Part shown: piece by piece, positions 51,872 through 60,731 of the stretch
Layout: each line of letters begins with the position of its first letter
How positions within the stretch are numbered: position 1 is the stretch's first letter
DNA from: Asaia sp037151935
GTDB lineage: Bacteria > Pseudomonadota > Alphaproteobacteria > Acetobacterales > Acetobacteraceae
DNA length: 64,000 bases
Reading direction: 5' to 3'
NCBI RefSeq assembly: GCF_051628905.1
Contig: NZ_CP157575.1
Coordinates: 1,736,001 to 1,800,000, forward strand
The notes under the pieces: generated by a model
The model's input: only the letters and a program-made list of their open reading frames with translations
Told to the model about the DNA's origin: nothing
The model's database searches: none
Program-made: the position numbers and the translations under genes

Positions 51872-52663
51872 TCAGTTCTGATCCGGGTCGGAATCCATGA
51901 CCGCCTCATCCTGACGGGCAAGATAGGCGGCATGGCCATCGGGCGAGAGGGCAATCACCTGGTCCCAGTCATGGCGGGCCTCGGCATAATGAGCCAGCCG
52001 CGCCTCGAGAATGCCGCGCTCGAGGAGCGCCTCGATATTGTCATGCTCCAGAGCCAGAGCCTTATTGGCGTCGGCCAGCCCCTTGTCGTTCTGGCCGAGC
52101 TGACGGTAGGCGGAAGCCCGCGTCACCAGAGCGCGCACGAGAAATGGATCGACTGCCCCGCCAGCACTTTCCGGGAGAGGAAGCGCGCCCAGAGCCGCAA
52201 TACCACCGGCAAAATCATTCTGCATGACCAGACTGCGCGCCAGTAGCAGGCGCAGACCCAGTCGCGCCGGATCGCGCTCCAGCGCGAGGCGCGCAGCCTG
52301 TTCCGCGGCCTTGCCGTCGCCAGCCAGAAGCCACGCCCCGGCTTCCTGTTCGGCGTACATATCGTTCCTGTTGGAATCGGCGGTCGCGCCCTTCGAATCA
52401 CGGGCCGATCCCGCCGAGAGCGTCCGATATTCCAACGCGGCTTCCCGATAGGCACCTAACGAGAGATCGGCCTGAGCAAGACAATCACGGGCGTCGCGAC
52501 CCCCGCCATGACGCAGCCATGCCTGTGCCTGCTCCTGCACAAGGTCAGGAGTATCCGGCAGAGGGGCAACGCACTGGGCAAGGCTCTGCTCGGGCGCATG
52601 GGCCAAGGCCCCACCTGCCCAAAGACTGCTTCCTATCGCCAGCACACCAAAAGCATGTTTCAT
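51872..52663 (-). CDS. Exported tetratricopeptide-repeat protein
   Basis: 263 aa from the ATG at 52663, which gives a Sec signal peptide (MKHAFGVLAIGSSLWAGGALA). The mature part is a helical TPR array: pairs such as AGAWLLAGDGKAAEQAARLALERDP and AYRQLGQNDKGLADANKALALEHDN are typical 34-residue repeats, four to five in total. Such proteins are scaffolds for periplasmic assemblies. It is divergent from the SDR gene. No close function can be named. Confidence 0.75.
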   Translation of the reverse strand: MKHAFGVLAIGSSLWAGGALAHAPEQSLAQCVAPLPDTPDLVQEQAQAWLRHGGGRDARDCLAQADLSLGAYREAALEYRTLSAGSARDSKGATADSNRNDMYAEQEAGAWLLAGDGKAAEQAARLALERDPARLGLRLLLARSLVMQNDFAGGIAALGALPLPESAGGAVDPFLVRALVTRASAYRQLGQNDKGLADANKALALEHDNIEALLERGILEARLAHYAEARHDWDQVIALSPDGHAAYLARQDEAVMDSDPDQN

Positions 52664-52716
52664 ATGCTGTGATTGGCGCGGCAGCGCCTCGGCGGTCAAG
52701 CGGGAATGGAGCCTTC

Positions 52717-53571
52717 ATGCCACCTCACCTTGTGATCCTCGGTCAGGGCTACTCGGCGAGCGCCGTCTCGGCGCTTCTCAGTACGCGCGACTGGCACGTG
52801 ACAGGCACGAAGCGCGTGCCTGAAGCAGGCTCTCCCCTCAAAGCTTTCGATGCGATCGAGTCCGATCTACGCGACGCCACCCATCTGCTGATCAGCGCGC
52901 CGCCCGGCGAAGCGGGTGATCCGGCCCTGATGCGCTACGGCGTCACTCTGGAGAAGGCCCCTCATCTACGCTGGATCGGCTATTACTCGACCACCGGCGT
53001 CTATGGCGACAGACAGGGCATGCGCGTCGATGAAACCACAGACGTAGCGCCCGGCCAAACGCGCAGCCAGGCAAGGGTCAGGGCCGAGCAGGACTGGCAA
53101 TCTCTTGCCCGCAGGCGTGGCATTGCCTGCGATATCATGCGCCTGGGCGGCATCTACGGCCCCGGCCGCTCTGCGTTCGACACGCTTCGCGCCGGCAAGG
53201 CGCGGCTCATCGACGCGCCCGACCACCTTTTCAGTCGCATTCATCGCGACGATATCGCCGAGGCCACCCTTGCCGCCATCGAAACGGCCTCGACCTGCCG
53301 TATTCTGAATTTCGTCGACGACACCCCCAGCCCGCAGGCTGCTGTGTTCGAAGAAGCCGCGCGCCTCATCAGGTTCCCCCTGCCGCCGCGCCTTTCGCTC
53401 GAAAAGGCGTGGGAGGATATGAGCCCCATGTCCAGAAGTTTCTGGGCCGAGCGCCGTGTGGTCGATAGCCGTCTGACAAAACAGAGCCTGAACAGGGAAT
53501 GGCGTTACCCCAGCTATCGGGAGGGGCTTGCTGCCATTCTCGAAAGCGAAAGGGTCGGGTCGCACGATTGA
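52717..53571 (+). CDS. SDR-family NAD(P)-dependent protein (YeeZ-like)
   Basis: 284 aa from the ATG at 52717, with GGAG six bases upstream; longer frames overlap the divergent TPR gene. The N-terminal LVILGQGYSASAVSALL is a Rossmann motif of the GxGxxx type, and RWIGYYSTTGVYGDRQG with GGIYGPGRSAFDTLRAG resembles the YeeZ-type nucleoside-diphosphate-sugar epimerase-like proteins. These lack a proven reaction. The stop overlaps a possible TTG start of the lipoprotein gene downstream. Confidence 0.82.
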   Translation: MPPHLVILGQGYSASAVSALLSTRDWHVTGTKRVPEAGSPLKAFDAIESDLRDATHLLISAPPGEAGDPALMRYGVTLEKAPHLRWIGYYSTTGVYGDRQGMRVDETTDVAPGQTRSQARVRAEQDWQSLARRRGIACDIMRLGGIYGPGRSAFDTLRAGKARLIDAPDHLFSRIHRDDIAEATLAAIETASTCRILNFVDDTPSPQAAVFEEAARLIRFPLPPRLSLEKAWEDMSPMSRSFWAERRVVDSRLTKQSLNREWRYPSYREGLAAILESERVGSHD

Positions 53572-54818
53572 CGCTGCGCCCGAATTTTCATCACTCCAGC
53601 GTGAAGAAACATCCATTCCGGGCTGGTCGCCCCGATCATGGATACGCTAAGGCTTGGAGGATACGCCAAGCCTCGGGGGCCAAGATCATTTCACGTTCCA
53701 TTCTTTCGCCCCTGCGTATTCTGTGCCTTGTGCTGCTGCCCGGTATGGTTTCGGGCTGCATCACCATCGGCCCTTCGCGCCTGTCGCATGACCAGCTCGA
53801 TTATTCCCGCGCCCTCGGCGAGGCAGAAAAACATGCGATGCTGCTCAATATCATCCGCATCCGTTATGCCGACCCGCCGACCTTTCTCGACACCACACAG
53901 GTCATTGCAGGCTATCAGTTCAACCGCTCGGTCAATGGCGGATTCAATGCCTTTCCTTCGGGAGTGGGCAGCTATCTGTTCGGCGGCAGCACGGCAACCC
54001 TTCAGGAAAGCCCGACTTTCACCTATCAGCCTGAGACCGGGCAGCAATATGCCGAGAACGTCATCCGGCCGATCTCACCCGTGGTCATCATGCCGCTCAG
54101 CCTCGGCGGCCTGCCTATCGACACCCTGCTTCGTCTGACGGCCCAATCGATCGACGGCCTGTCGAACGTGCGCGCCCTCGGCGCTGGCCCCACGGGCGGG
54201 GGCTCTGTGCGCTTCTACCTGCTGCTGCACGATCTACGCCAATTGCAGATTCAGGGCGCGATGACGATCCGCATCTCGACCGATGCACCCAAACCACCGG
54301 GCGATCAGCCCCCCTCGGGCTCGGCCAACAAGCCTTCGGGTGCGCAGCCCGAACACGCCTATCTGGTTCTGACCGCAACTTCGGACCCCGCGCTTACGAC
54401 CATCCAGATGGAAGTGCGGCGCCTGCTGCATCTCGACGCCCACGCCGAGGAAGCCGAGATCGTCTACGGCCCCTACCCCAAGGTCGCTGGCCAGATCGCC
54501 ATTCTGACACGCTCGATGTTCGCCATGCTGTCGCAGATTGCCTATGAAATGGAAGTGCCGGAAGACGATGTCAAAGAGGGCCGCACCCTGCCGACAATCA
54601 GCCCGGTCGGCATCGAAACCCGCCCCGATGTGGTGATCCATTCCGGCAAGGCAGCGCCGGAGCATAATTACGACGCCGTGCGCTATCGTGGGCGCTGGTA
54701 CTGGATCAGCGATGACGATTTCCGCAGCAAGCTCAGTTTTACCATGATGCAGATCCTGGCAGCCCTTGCCGCCACCAGCCACTCGCCGGGCGCCGTCATC
54801 ACCATTCCGGCGGGTTGA
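53568..54818 (+). CDS. Conserved-looking lipoprotein of unknown function, start uncertain
   Basis: About 416 aa if started at the TTG at 53568 that overlaps the previous stop; a GTG at 53601 is another option. Either way an unusually long, basic n-region of 45-55 residues precedes the hydrophobic stretch ILCLVLLPGMVSGC, a good lipobox. A hairpin (53650-53673) falls in this leader. The mature protein has the well-formed segment LDYSRALGEAEKHAMLLNIIRIRYADPPTFLDTTQVI, a Pro/Ser linker near residue 250 and a helical end. I believe similar proteins occur in other proteobacteria, but no function is known to me. Confidence 0.6.
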   Translation: MTLRPNFHHSSVKKHPFRAGRPDHGYAKAWRIRQASGAKIISRSILSPLRILCLVLLPGMVSGCITIGPSRLSHDQLDYSRALGEAEKHAMLLNIIRIRYADPPTFLDTTQVIAGYQFNRSVNGGFNAFPSGVGSYLFGGSTATLQESPTFTYQPETGQQYAENVIRPISPVVIMPLSLGGLPIDTLLRLTAQSIDGLSNVRALGAGPTGGGSVRFYLLLHDLRQLQIQGAMTIRISTDAPKPPGDQPPSGSANKPSGAQPEHAYLVLTATSDPALTTIQMEVRRLLHLDAHAEEAEIVYGPYPKVAGQIAILTRSMFAMLSQIAYEMEVPEDDVKEGRTLPTISPVGIETRPDVVIHSGKAAPEHNYDAVRYRGRWYWISDDDFRSKLSFTMMQILAALAATSHSPGAVITIPAG

Positions 54819-54863
54819 GAAGAAAATGCGACGGCGCAATGCGTGCCGTCGTACCCAGCGCCC

Positions 54864-56363
54864 CTATGATCGGGCCCAGCCACCACCCAACGCCCGATAG
54901 AGCCGCGCCATCGATACCGCGACCTCGGCTCGCGCATCCGAGAGAGCGCTCCGGCTTTCGAGCAGCCCGTTCTGCGTAGTCAGAACGTTGAGAAAATCCC
55001 CTGCCCCCTGAGCATACTGAAGCTGCGCCACCTGCACGGCCGTCTCGCTTTCGGTAACAGCTTCACTCAGTCGGTCGTGGCGCTCCTGAGCAGTGCTCAG
55101 ATCAGCCATCGCGTCATCGACCTCCTCCCAGGCATGAAGAACCGTTCGCTGAAGCGCGATCGCTGCTTCCTTCTCCTGCAGACGCCGCAGGGCGAGTTGT
55201 CCGGCCAGCTTCCCGCCCTCGAACAGCGGGATGGTCACAGTCGGGCCAAAGCCGTATTGGCGCGATGCCCACGACCCAAGACCGCTGAACTGGAGCGCCT
55301 GAACATCCAGACTGCCCGATAGCGTGATGCGGGGGAAGAAATCGGCCATAGCCACGCCGATCGTTGCTGTCGCCGCGTGCAAACGCTCCTGGGCAGCGCG
55401 TATATCCGGACGTCTTTCGGCAAGCTGAGAGGGCAGTCCGACGGGAATGGATGCCGGGAGCGGCGGAATGCTCCCCTTGCCCGCAAGACGCTGTGAAAGG
55501 GCGCCCGGTTCGCGTGCCATCAGGAACGCCAGGGCATTGAGGAGATGCACCTCTTCGCGGTGTAGCTGCGGCAGACGCGCCTCAAACCCGTGAAGCTGTC
55601 CGCGTGCATAGGCGAGGTCGAGCTTTGTTGCCGTACCCTGTGTCACACGCAAGACAGTCAACTGGACACTGTGACGCGCGATATCGAGGCTTTGGTGCGT
55701 GATCTCGGTTTGCGCCTGCACATTGCGCAAGGCGATGTAATCCTGCGCGGTCTCGGCCATGAGCGAAACCAGCGTGTCGCGCTGCATCTCCCGCATCGCT
55801 TTCATTGAGGCGGTTGCGGCCTCGACCTGACGCCGCACATGCCCCCACAGATCGACCTCCCATGACGCACTGAGGCCATATTGGGGCAAGCTGAAGGCCG
55901 GATTACCCTTCGGCCCGGCCGCGGCAGCGGGTCCGAACCCCTGCGTTCCATCCGCTATCTGCGCCGGATCGAGATTCGCTTCCGTACCGAGCAGGCTCAG
56001 AATACCATTCGTACTGGCGCGTTCACGGGCATAAGAGGCAGCACCCTGCGCATGGGGCAGACGCGCTGCAGCCGCGATCCGGCGTTCGGCGCGGCTCTGC
56101 TCGAAATGGAGGGCTGCTGCCTTCAGGTCTAGATTGGCCGTCAGCACATCCTGTTCCAGCGCCGTCAAAACCGGGTCCTGATAGAGTTTCCACCATTGAG
56201 CCTCGACGGGCGCGGTTTCATCCGGATGGCTTTTCCCAGGCGTCACGCTCTCATGCCAGCGAGACACCGCCATGGGGGCGTGCTTCTGGAAATCGGGCCC
56301 AACCGAGCACCCCCCAAGGATCACAGGAAGAATCAGCCCAAACGTGCGGGACAGGTATTTCAT
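54864..56363 (-). CDS. NodT-type outer-membrane efflux lipoprotein
   Basis: 499 aa from the ATG at 56363, just after the HlyD gene stop; GAGGGG lies immediately upstream. A lipoprotein signal ends in ILGGC. The mature protein is a TolC-like factor: PDFQKHAPM, SWEVDLWGHVRRQVEAA, and the duplicate SGSLDVQALQF / PTVTIPLFEGGKLAGQLALRR, ending with GAGDFLNVLTTQNGLLESR. It forms the outer-membrane tunnel of the tripartite pump encoded with the two genes upstream. Confidence 0.9.
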   Translation of the reverse strand: MKYLSRTFGLILPVILGGCSVGPDFQKHAPMAVSRWHESVTPGKSHPDETAPVEAQWWKLYQDPVLTALEQDVLTANLDLKAAALHFEQSRAERRIAAAARLPHAQGAASYARERASTNGILSLLGTEANLDPAQIADGTQGFGPAAAAGPKGNPAFSLPQYGLSASWEVDLWGHVRRQVEAATASMKAMREMQRDTLVSLMAETAQDYIALRNVQAQTEITHQSLDIARHSVQLTVLRVTQGTATKLDLAYARGQLHGFEARLPQLHREEVHLLNALAFLMAREPGALSQRLAGKGSIPPLPASIPVGLPSQLAERRPDIRAAQERLHAATATIGVAMADFFPRITLSGSLDVQALQFSGLGSWASRQYGFGPTVTIPLFEGGKLAGQLALRRLQEKEAAIALQRTVLHAWEEVDDAMADLSTAQERHDRLSEAVTESETAVQVAQLQYAQGAGDFLNVLTTQNGLLESRSALSDARAEVAVSMARLYRALGGGWARS

Positions 56364-56368
56364 ACCCC

Positions 56369-57445
56369 TCACTCCCACACGAAACGCGCATCGGCGGCAT
56401 GAGCGCCATCGCGAGGCGAGCCCGTATCGATCATCGCCTCGACGGACATACCGACACGTACCCTCCGTGCCAGAGGCTGCCCGTCATCAAAGACCAGCTT
56501 CACCGGCACGCGTTGTACCACCTTTGTGAAATTGCCGGTCGCGTTATCCGGCTGGATAAGCGCAAAAGCGACATTCGTTGCCGGCGCAACGCTATCGACA
56601 CGGGCATGGAGAACCTCGCCCGGAAAGCTGTCGACCCGTATCTCGGCTTTCTGCCCGGTCTGCAAACGGGCCATCTGCGTCTCCTGGAAATTGGCAATCA
56701 CATAGGCCTGACGCACGGGCACGACCGCCAGAAGCCCCGTCCCGGGGTGGACATACATCCCGACACGAACGTCACGCGCCCCGACCACCCCGTCGACAGG
56801 GGCGCTAATGGTGCAATAGGACAAGTCCAGTTCGGCCTGACGCACGAGGCTTTTCGTCTGGATCAGCACACCTTGAGCGCGCTCGCTCTCCGCGGCGAGC
56901 ACCGCAAGCCCGGCGCGATCGGCATTCAGGGTTGCCTTGTCACGGGCCAACCGCGCAACGGCCTCGCGCTGACGATCTTCAGCTCCTTGCTGCTGCTCGA
57001 TCGTGCTGGCACCTCCGGCCGAAAGAGCGCGATAACGCGCGGCGTTCTGTCGAGCAAAGAGCAGGGCAGCTTCATCAGCCTCGATTGTCGAGAGAGTGGC
57101 TTCGATCGTGGCTGACTGGCGCTGCTGCGCAGCTGCGAGATTGACGATATCGGCTTCGGCTGCGCGATTCTTCCCCTGGGCAGTGTCCAGCGCTGTGCGA
57201 TAATCATCATCTTCTATATGTGCCAGCAGATCGCCCGCATGCACTTTCTGGTTGTCTGCAACAGGCACCCTGTCGATACGCCCCGCGACCTTGGGGGCCA
57301 CACGCGTAAAATCTGCGGTGATATAGGCATCATTTGTCGATTGATGACGACCATCGCCACTAAAAAAACGATCAGCGCTCCAGGCCAGTCCGGTCAAAAC
57401 AAGCGCGGTGCATCCCGCAAGCAGAAGCGGTTTCTTGTAAGCCAT
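56369..57445 (-). CDS. HlyD/EmrA-family membrane fusion protein
   Basis: 358 aa. An N-terminal anchor helix (LLLAGCTALVLTGLAW) is followed by the lipoyl-like half motif STNDAYITADFTRVAPKVAGRIDRVPVADNQKVHAGDLLAHIEDDDY. A coiled-coil hairpin comes next, then the second half TISAPVDGVVGARDVRVGMYVHPG and a beta-barrel domain. It bridges the MFS pump and the outer-membrane factor. It is encoded 13 bp after the MFS gene and just before the NodT-like gene. Confidence 0.92.
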   Translation of the reverse strand: MAYKKPLLLAGCTALVLTGLAWSADRFFSGDGRHQSTNDAYITADFTRVAPKVAGRIDRVPVADNQKVHAGDLLAHIEDDDYRTALDTAQGKNRAAEADIVNLAAAQQRQSATIEATLSTIEADEAALLFARQNAARYRALSAGGASTIEQQQGAEDRQREAVARLARDKATLNADRAGLAVLAAESERAQGVLIQTKSLVRQAELDLSYCTISAPVDGVVGARDVRVGMYVHPGTGLLAVVPVRQAYVIANFQETQMARLQTGQKAEIRVDSFPGEVLHARVDSVAPATNVAFALIQPDNATGNFTKVVQRVPVKLVFDDGQPLARRVRVGMSVEAMIDTGSPRDGAHAADARFVWE

Positions 57446-57458
57446 CTGGATAATTCCG

Positions 57459-59063
57459 TTATTGTGCTGCGAGAGAAGAGGGCACGGACTGCGCCAAGGG
57501 AGGTGCAGGCAAGGAAGAGGCGCGATCGGCTGGCGCCTTGCCGGGGGGATAGACGCGCCCGGGGAGAATGGCCGTCAGCACCACGAAGACGGCGCAGATC
57601 ACCGCCACGACAAGCAGGATATCGACCAGAGCGAGCACCAGAGCCTGGGCAGACAACATTTCATGCAGGCGACCCGCCATCTCGGCACCGTAGGGGTCAT
57701 GAGCCATGCCGGGATGATCCAGCAGCATGGTCGAATGATACTGTTCGCGACGGCGAAGCAGGATCGAAAACAAGGCGAATGCGAGCGCGTTGGCCATACC
57801 CTTGAGCATATTGACCATGCCCGAGATGAAAGGTCCGTCGCTCGGCCCTAGTGCGAGCGTGGCCAGCATCAGCACAGGAATGACGACCATCGGCTGACCG
57901 AAGATCTGAAGGGCCTGAATGAGGTAGAAATTGTCGCGTACCCATTCGGATGTCAGATTTAATCCGAGCCAGGCAGAGAGCCCGAGAAGCGCCATACCGA
58001 TCCCGAGCACCCATCGGCAGTCGACCCGACGCATGTTGCACAGCGCGGCAACCAGAGGCAGCACGACAAGCTGGGGCAGAGCGACGGTCAGGGCAACAGG
58101 AGCCGCCTGAATGGGGCGATATCCCTTGATCTCTTCCAGAAACGTCGTCGTGACCTCATTCATCAGGGCACAGACAATCAGCACCGCCACAAGTGCCAGC
58201 AAAGACATCGTGATATTGCGGCTCTTCCAGTATTGCAGACGAAAGAACGGGCTGTGGTGATGCCATTCGTGGATCAGGAACCCTAGAAACAAGGCCCCAC
58301 CCCAGAACGTCAGATGCGTGATAAGAGGCGAACGAAACCAGTCGAGCCGGTCCCCCTGATAGAGAACCGTCACGATGCAGAGGATTGAAGGCGCGCCGAT
58401 CAGGAAGCCCCGCCAGTTGAAGCCACGAAAGCGCGAGAGCTGGACCGGGTCCTGCGGCAGCCCCCAGGCGATCATGACAAGCGCGACCGCGCCGAGCGGT
58501 AATACCTCCCAGTAGAGCCAGTGCCAGCCGAAGCGTTCAAAAAGCAGGGCCTCGAAAGGCATGCCGAGATTGGGACCGAAAGTCGCGCTCATCGCGTAAC
58601 CGCCTATGCCGAAAACCTTGAGAGGCGGCGGCAGATATTTAAGCATGACGGTCATGAGAATGGGGGGCAGACATCCGGCGCTCAGCCCTTGCACGGCGCG
58701 CAGAATGCCGATCGGAACCATATCGGTCATGAAGGGGAGCGGAAGCGACAGCAGAGCCAACGCCGCCGTCATGAACAGGGCAAATCGATAGATCGAAAAG
58801 GTCATGTAGAACCAGGGCGTGAAGGCCATCGCCGCAATATTGAAGGCCTCATAGACCGAAACGAACCAGGTTCCTTCATCGTGACCCAGATGCATGGCTC
58901 CGCGCAGATCCGACAGACCCAGCTCCGTGACATGCTCATTGAATCCCGCAACATGCACAGCCAGCAACATGCCCAGACATCCGGTGATCGTTCGAAGCCC
59001 GAACGGGGGTATGGCGGCAGGAGATGGCAAGATCTTTGCGTCCTGCCCTGTGGGTGCGGTCAT
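57459..59063 (-). CDS. MFS multidrug transporter, DHA2 family (EmrB-like)
   Basis: 534 aa from the ATG at 59063, which has GGAGAGG upstream; the longer frame to 59144 starts with sequence unlike the family. About 14 membrane helices are visible, with LGHDEGTWFVSVYEAFNIAAMAFTPWF early on, GILRAVQGLSAGCLPPI in motif C position and the late LQIFGQPMVVIPVLML. It exports drugs or aromatic compounds by proton antiport. It is first in the efflux operon and divergent from the LysR gene over 141 bp. Confidence 0.9.
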   Translation of the reverse strand: MTAPTGQDAKILPSPAAIPPFGLRTITGCLGMLLAVHVAGFNEHVTELGLSDLRGAMHLGHDEGTWFVSVYEAFNIAAMAFTPWFYMTFSIYRFALFMTAALALLSLPLPFMTDMVPIGILRAVQGLSAGCLPPILMTVMLKYLPPPLKVFGIGGYAMSATFGPNLGMPFEALLFERFGWHWLYWEVLPLGAVALVMIAWGLPQDPVQLSRFRGFNWRGFLIGAPSILCIVTVLYQGDRLDWFRSPLITHLTFWGGALFLGFLIHEWHHHSPFFRLQYWKSRNITMSLLALVAVLIVCALMNEVTTTFLEEIKGYRPIQAAPVALTVALPQLVVLPLVAALCNMRRVDCRWVLGIGMALLGLSAWLGLNLTSEWVRDNFYLIQALQIFGQPMVVIPVLMLATLALGPSDGPFISGMVNMLKGMANALAFALFSILLRRREQYHSTMLLDHPGMAHDPYGAEMAGRLHEMLSAQALVLALVDILLVVAVICAVFVVLTAILPGRVYPPGKAPADRASSLPAPPLAQSVPSSLAAQ

Positions 59064-59204
59064 GCGGGGGTGTCCTCTCCCCACGGTCTCTAGCGTCGCC
59101 CTGCCGTGCCAATAACCCGCAATCCAGGTAAAAAATCCTTCCACCTGGCGTAAGGGTGAGGCAAGTCTCTTTCATTCTGCGCAACACATCCGGAGCCGTG
59201 CCGC

Positions 59205-60161
59205 TTGACCAGAAACCTGCCTGCCAAACGTGGCTACTCGCTCGATCATCTCCGGTGGCTTCAGGTTCTGCTTGAAGAAGAAAGCGTCACCCGTGCCGCG
59301 AAAAGACTCAGGGTGAGCGAGGCGGCAACAAGTCGGCATCTTGCGTCCTTGCGTACGCTGTTCGGCGACCCCTTGCTGGTACTCTCCGGCAGGCAACTGG
59401 TCCCGACGCCCTTCGCTACCGATCTGCTAGGAAGGGTACAGACGGTTCTGGCTGAGGCGGAGGCACTCGTCAGCGAGCGTGCCCATCTGGATCTGTCCCA
59501 GATCACGCCGCATTTCACGATTCGCGCGCGTGACCTTTTTATCGGCGCTTTCGGCAGCGCCATTGCGCAGAAACTCCGGGAATCCTGCCCACGCTGTCAG
59601 CTTGTCTTTTCACCAGAGACAGAGGACTCGATCGGCGATGCACTCAGACGCGGCACAATCGATCTTTATATCGGCGCCACCGAAGATCTACTGCCCGAAA
59701 TCAAGAAACAGACCTTGTTCCAGACACGGTTCGAGGCGGTAGTCCGTGCCGGGCACCCGATCCTGGATCAGGAAATTACCCCCCAGACACTGGTCGCCTA
59801 TGATCACATCAGCACGTCACGCAGAGGGCGCGCGCATGGGCCTATCGACACCATCCTCGCCGAAAAATATGGTCTCGAGAGACGTATCGCGCTGGTCGTT
59901 CCCAGCGATTACGCCATGATCGAGACCATGCGCGAAACAGACATGATTCTGCCCTTGCCGGAAATCATCATTCGTCGCCTGCCTCTCGAAGGCATAGGGG
60001 CAAGAACCTTTGCCTTCCCTTTTCCGCTTCCGGATCTGACCAGTTTTCAGGCCTGGCATCCACGACTCGATAATGACCCGGTCCATCGCTGGCTCAGGGA
60101 GACCATCCTGTCGACGGTTCAGTCAGTGGTCAAAGCCTTGCGCGATCGACAGGGTACGTGA
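59205..60161 (+). CDS. LysR-family transcriptional regulator
   Basis: 318 aa from TTG 59205; no better in-frame start exists. The winged helix-turn-helix spans residues 11-70 (YSLDHLRWLQVLLEEESVTRAAKRLRVSEAATSRHLASLRTLFGDPLLV). The effector domain begins near residue 100. It is divergent from the efflux operon, the usual layout for a LysR protein that controls its neighbour. sldBA follows 186 bp downstream on the same strand and could also be a target. The inducer is unknown. Confidence 0.9.
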   Translation: MTRNLPAKRGYSLDHLRWLQVLLEEESVTRAAKRLRVSEAATSRHLASLRTLFGDPLLVLSGRQLVPTPFATDLLGRVQTVLAEAEALVSERAHLDLSQITPHFTIRARDLFIGAFGSAIAQKLRESCPRCQLVFSPETEDSIGDALRRGTIDLYIGATEDLLPEIKKQTLFQTRFEAVVRAGHPILDQEITPQTLVAYDHISTSRRGRAHGPIDTILAEKYGLERRIALVVPSDYAMIETMRETDMILPLPEIIIRRLPLEGIGARTFAFPFPLPDLTSFQAWHPRLDNDPVHRWLRETILSTVQSVVKALRDRQGT

Positions 60162-60347
60162 GGGGGGCGGCCCCAGGGCCTGCTTTGCGGACGCGAACCG
60201 AAAACTCCTTGCGAAGATCTTCCAGACGATATCCTGTGATCGAAAAACTGCGCATCCCATCAAACGTATCAGAGTTTTCACCGATATGTGTTGCTCTGTT
60301 CTGTTCGCGTTCAGGATAGATTGCACACCATGTCTCAAGGAGGATTC

Positions 60348-60731
60348 ATGACGTCTCGTTCCAGACCCAGGCGCATAGGCGACTGGGCAACCCTGGGCCT
60401 CGCCATCCTGATCGTGGTTTTCGGTCTCATTTTTGTCGGTGGTGGCGGCTATCTTCTGAGCCTCGGCGGTTCTCCCTATTATCTGATCTGCGGCATCGTT
60501 CTGCTGGCATCGGGGGGGCTCATGGCCATGGGCCGTCTGCTTGGCGCCTATCTCTTCCTTCTGGCCTGGGCGGGCACACTCGTCTGGACCATTTACGAAA
60601 CCGGTTTCGACTGGTGGGGCTGGCTACCGCGCCTTTTCGGCCCGACGCTCATCGCCGTCATGGTCGTGCTCAGCCTCCCGGTTCTGCGTCGTCAGGATAC
60701 GGTTCGTCCAGTTTCCCGTGGAGCCGTCTGA
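60348..60731 (+). CDS. sldB: Membrane subunit of PQQ-dependent polyol (glycerol/sorbitol/arabitol) dehydrogenase, SldB
   Basis: 127 aa from the ATG at 60348 with a very strong SD (AAGGAGG, four bases upstream); earlier starts overlap the SD. Four hydrophobic helices fill residues 12-115, including LLSLGGSPYYLICGIVLLASGGL and the conserved end LSLPVLRRQ...RGAV, which match SldB and the N-terminal membrane part of PQQ glucose dehydrogenase. SldB anchors SldA to the cytoplasmic membrane, where it feeds electrons to ubiquinone. The stop overlaps the sldA start by one base. Confidence 0.9.
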   Translation: MTSRSRPRRIGDWATLGLAILIVVFGLIFVGGGGYLLSLGGSPYYLICGIVLLASGGLMAMGRLLGAYLFLLAWAGTLVWTIYETGFDWWGWLPRLFGPTLIAVMVVLSLPVLRRQDTVRPVSRGAV

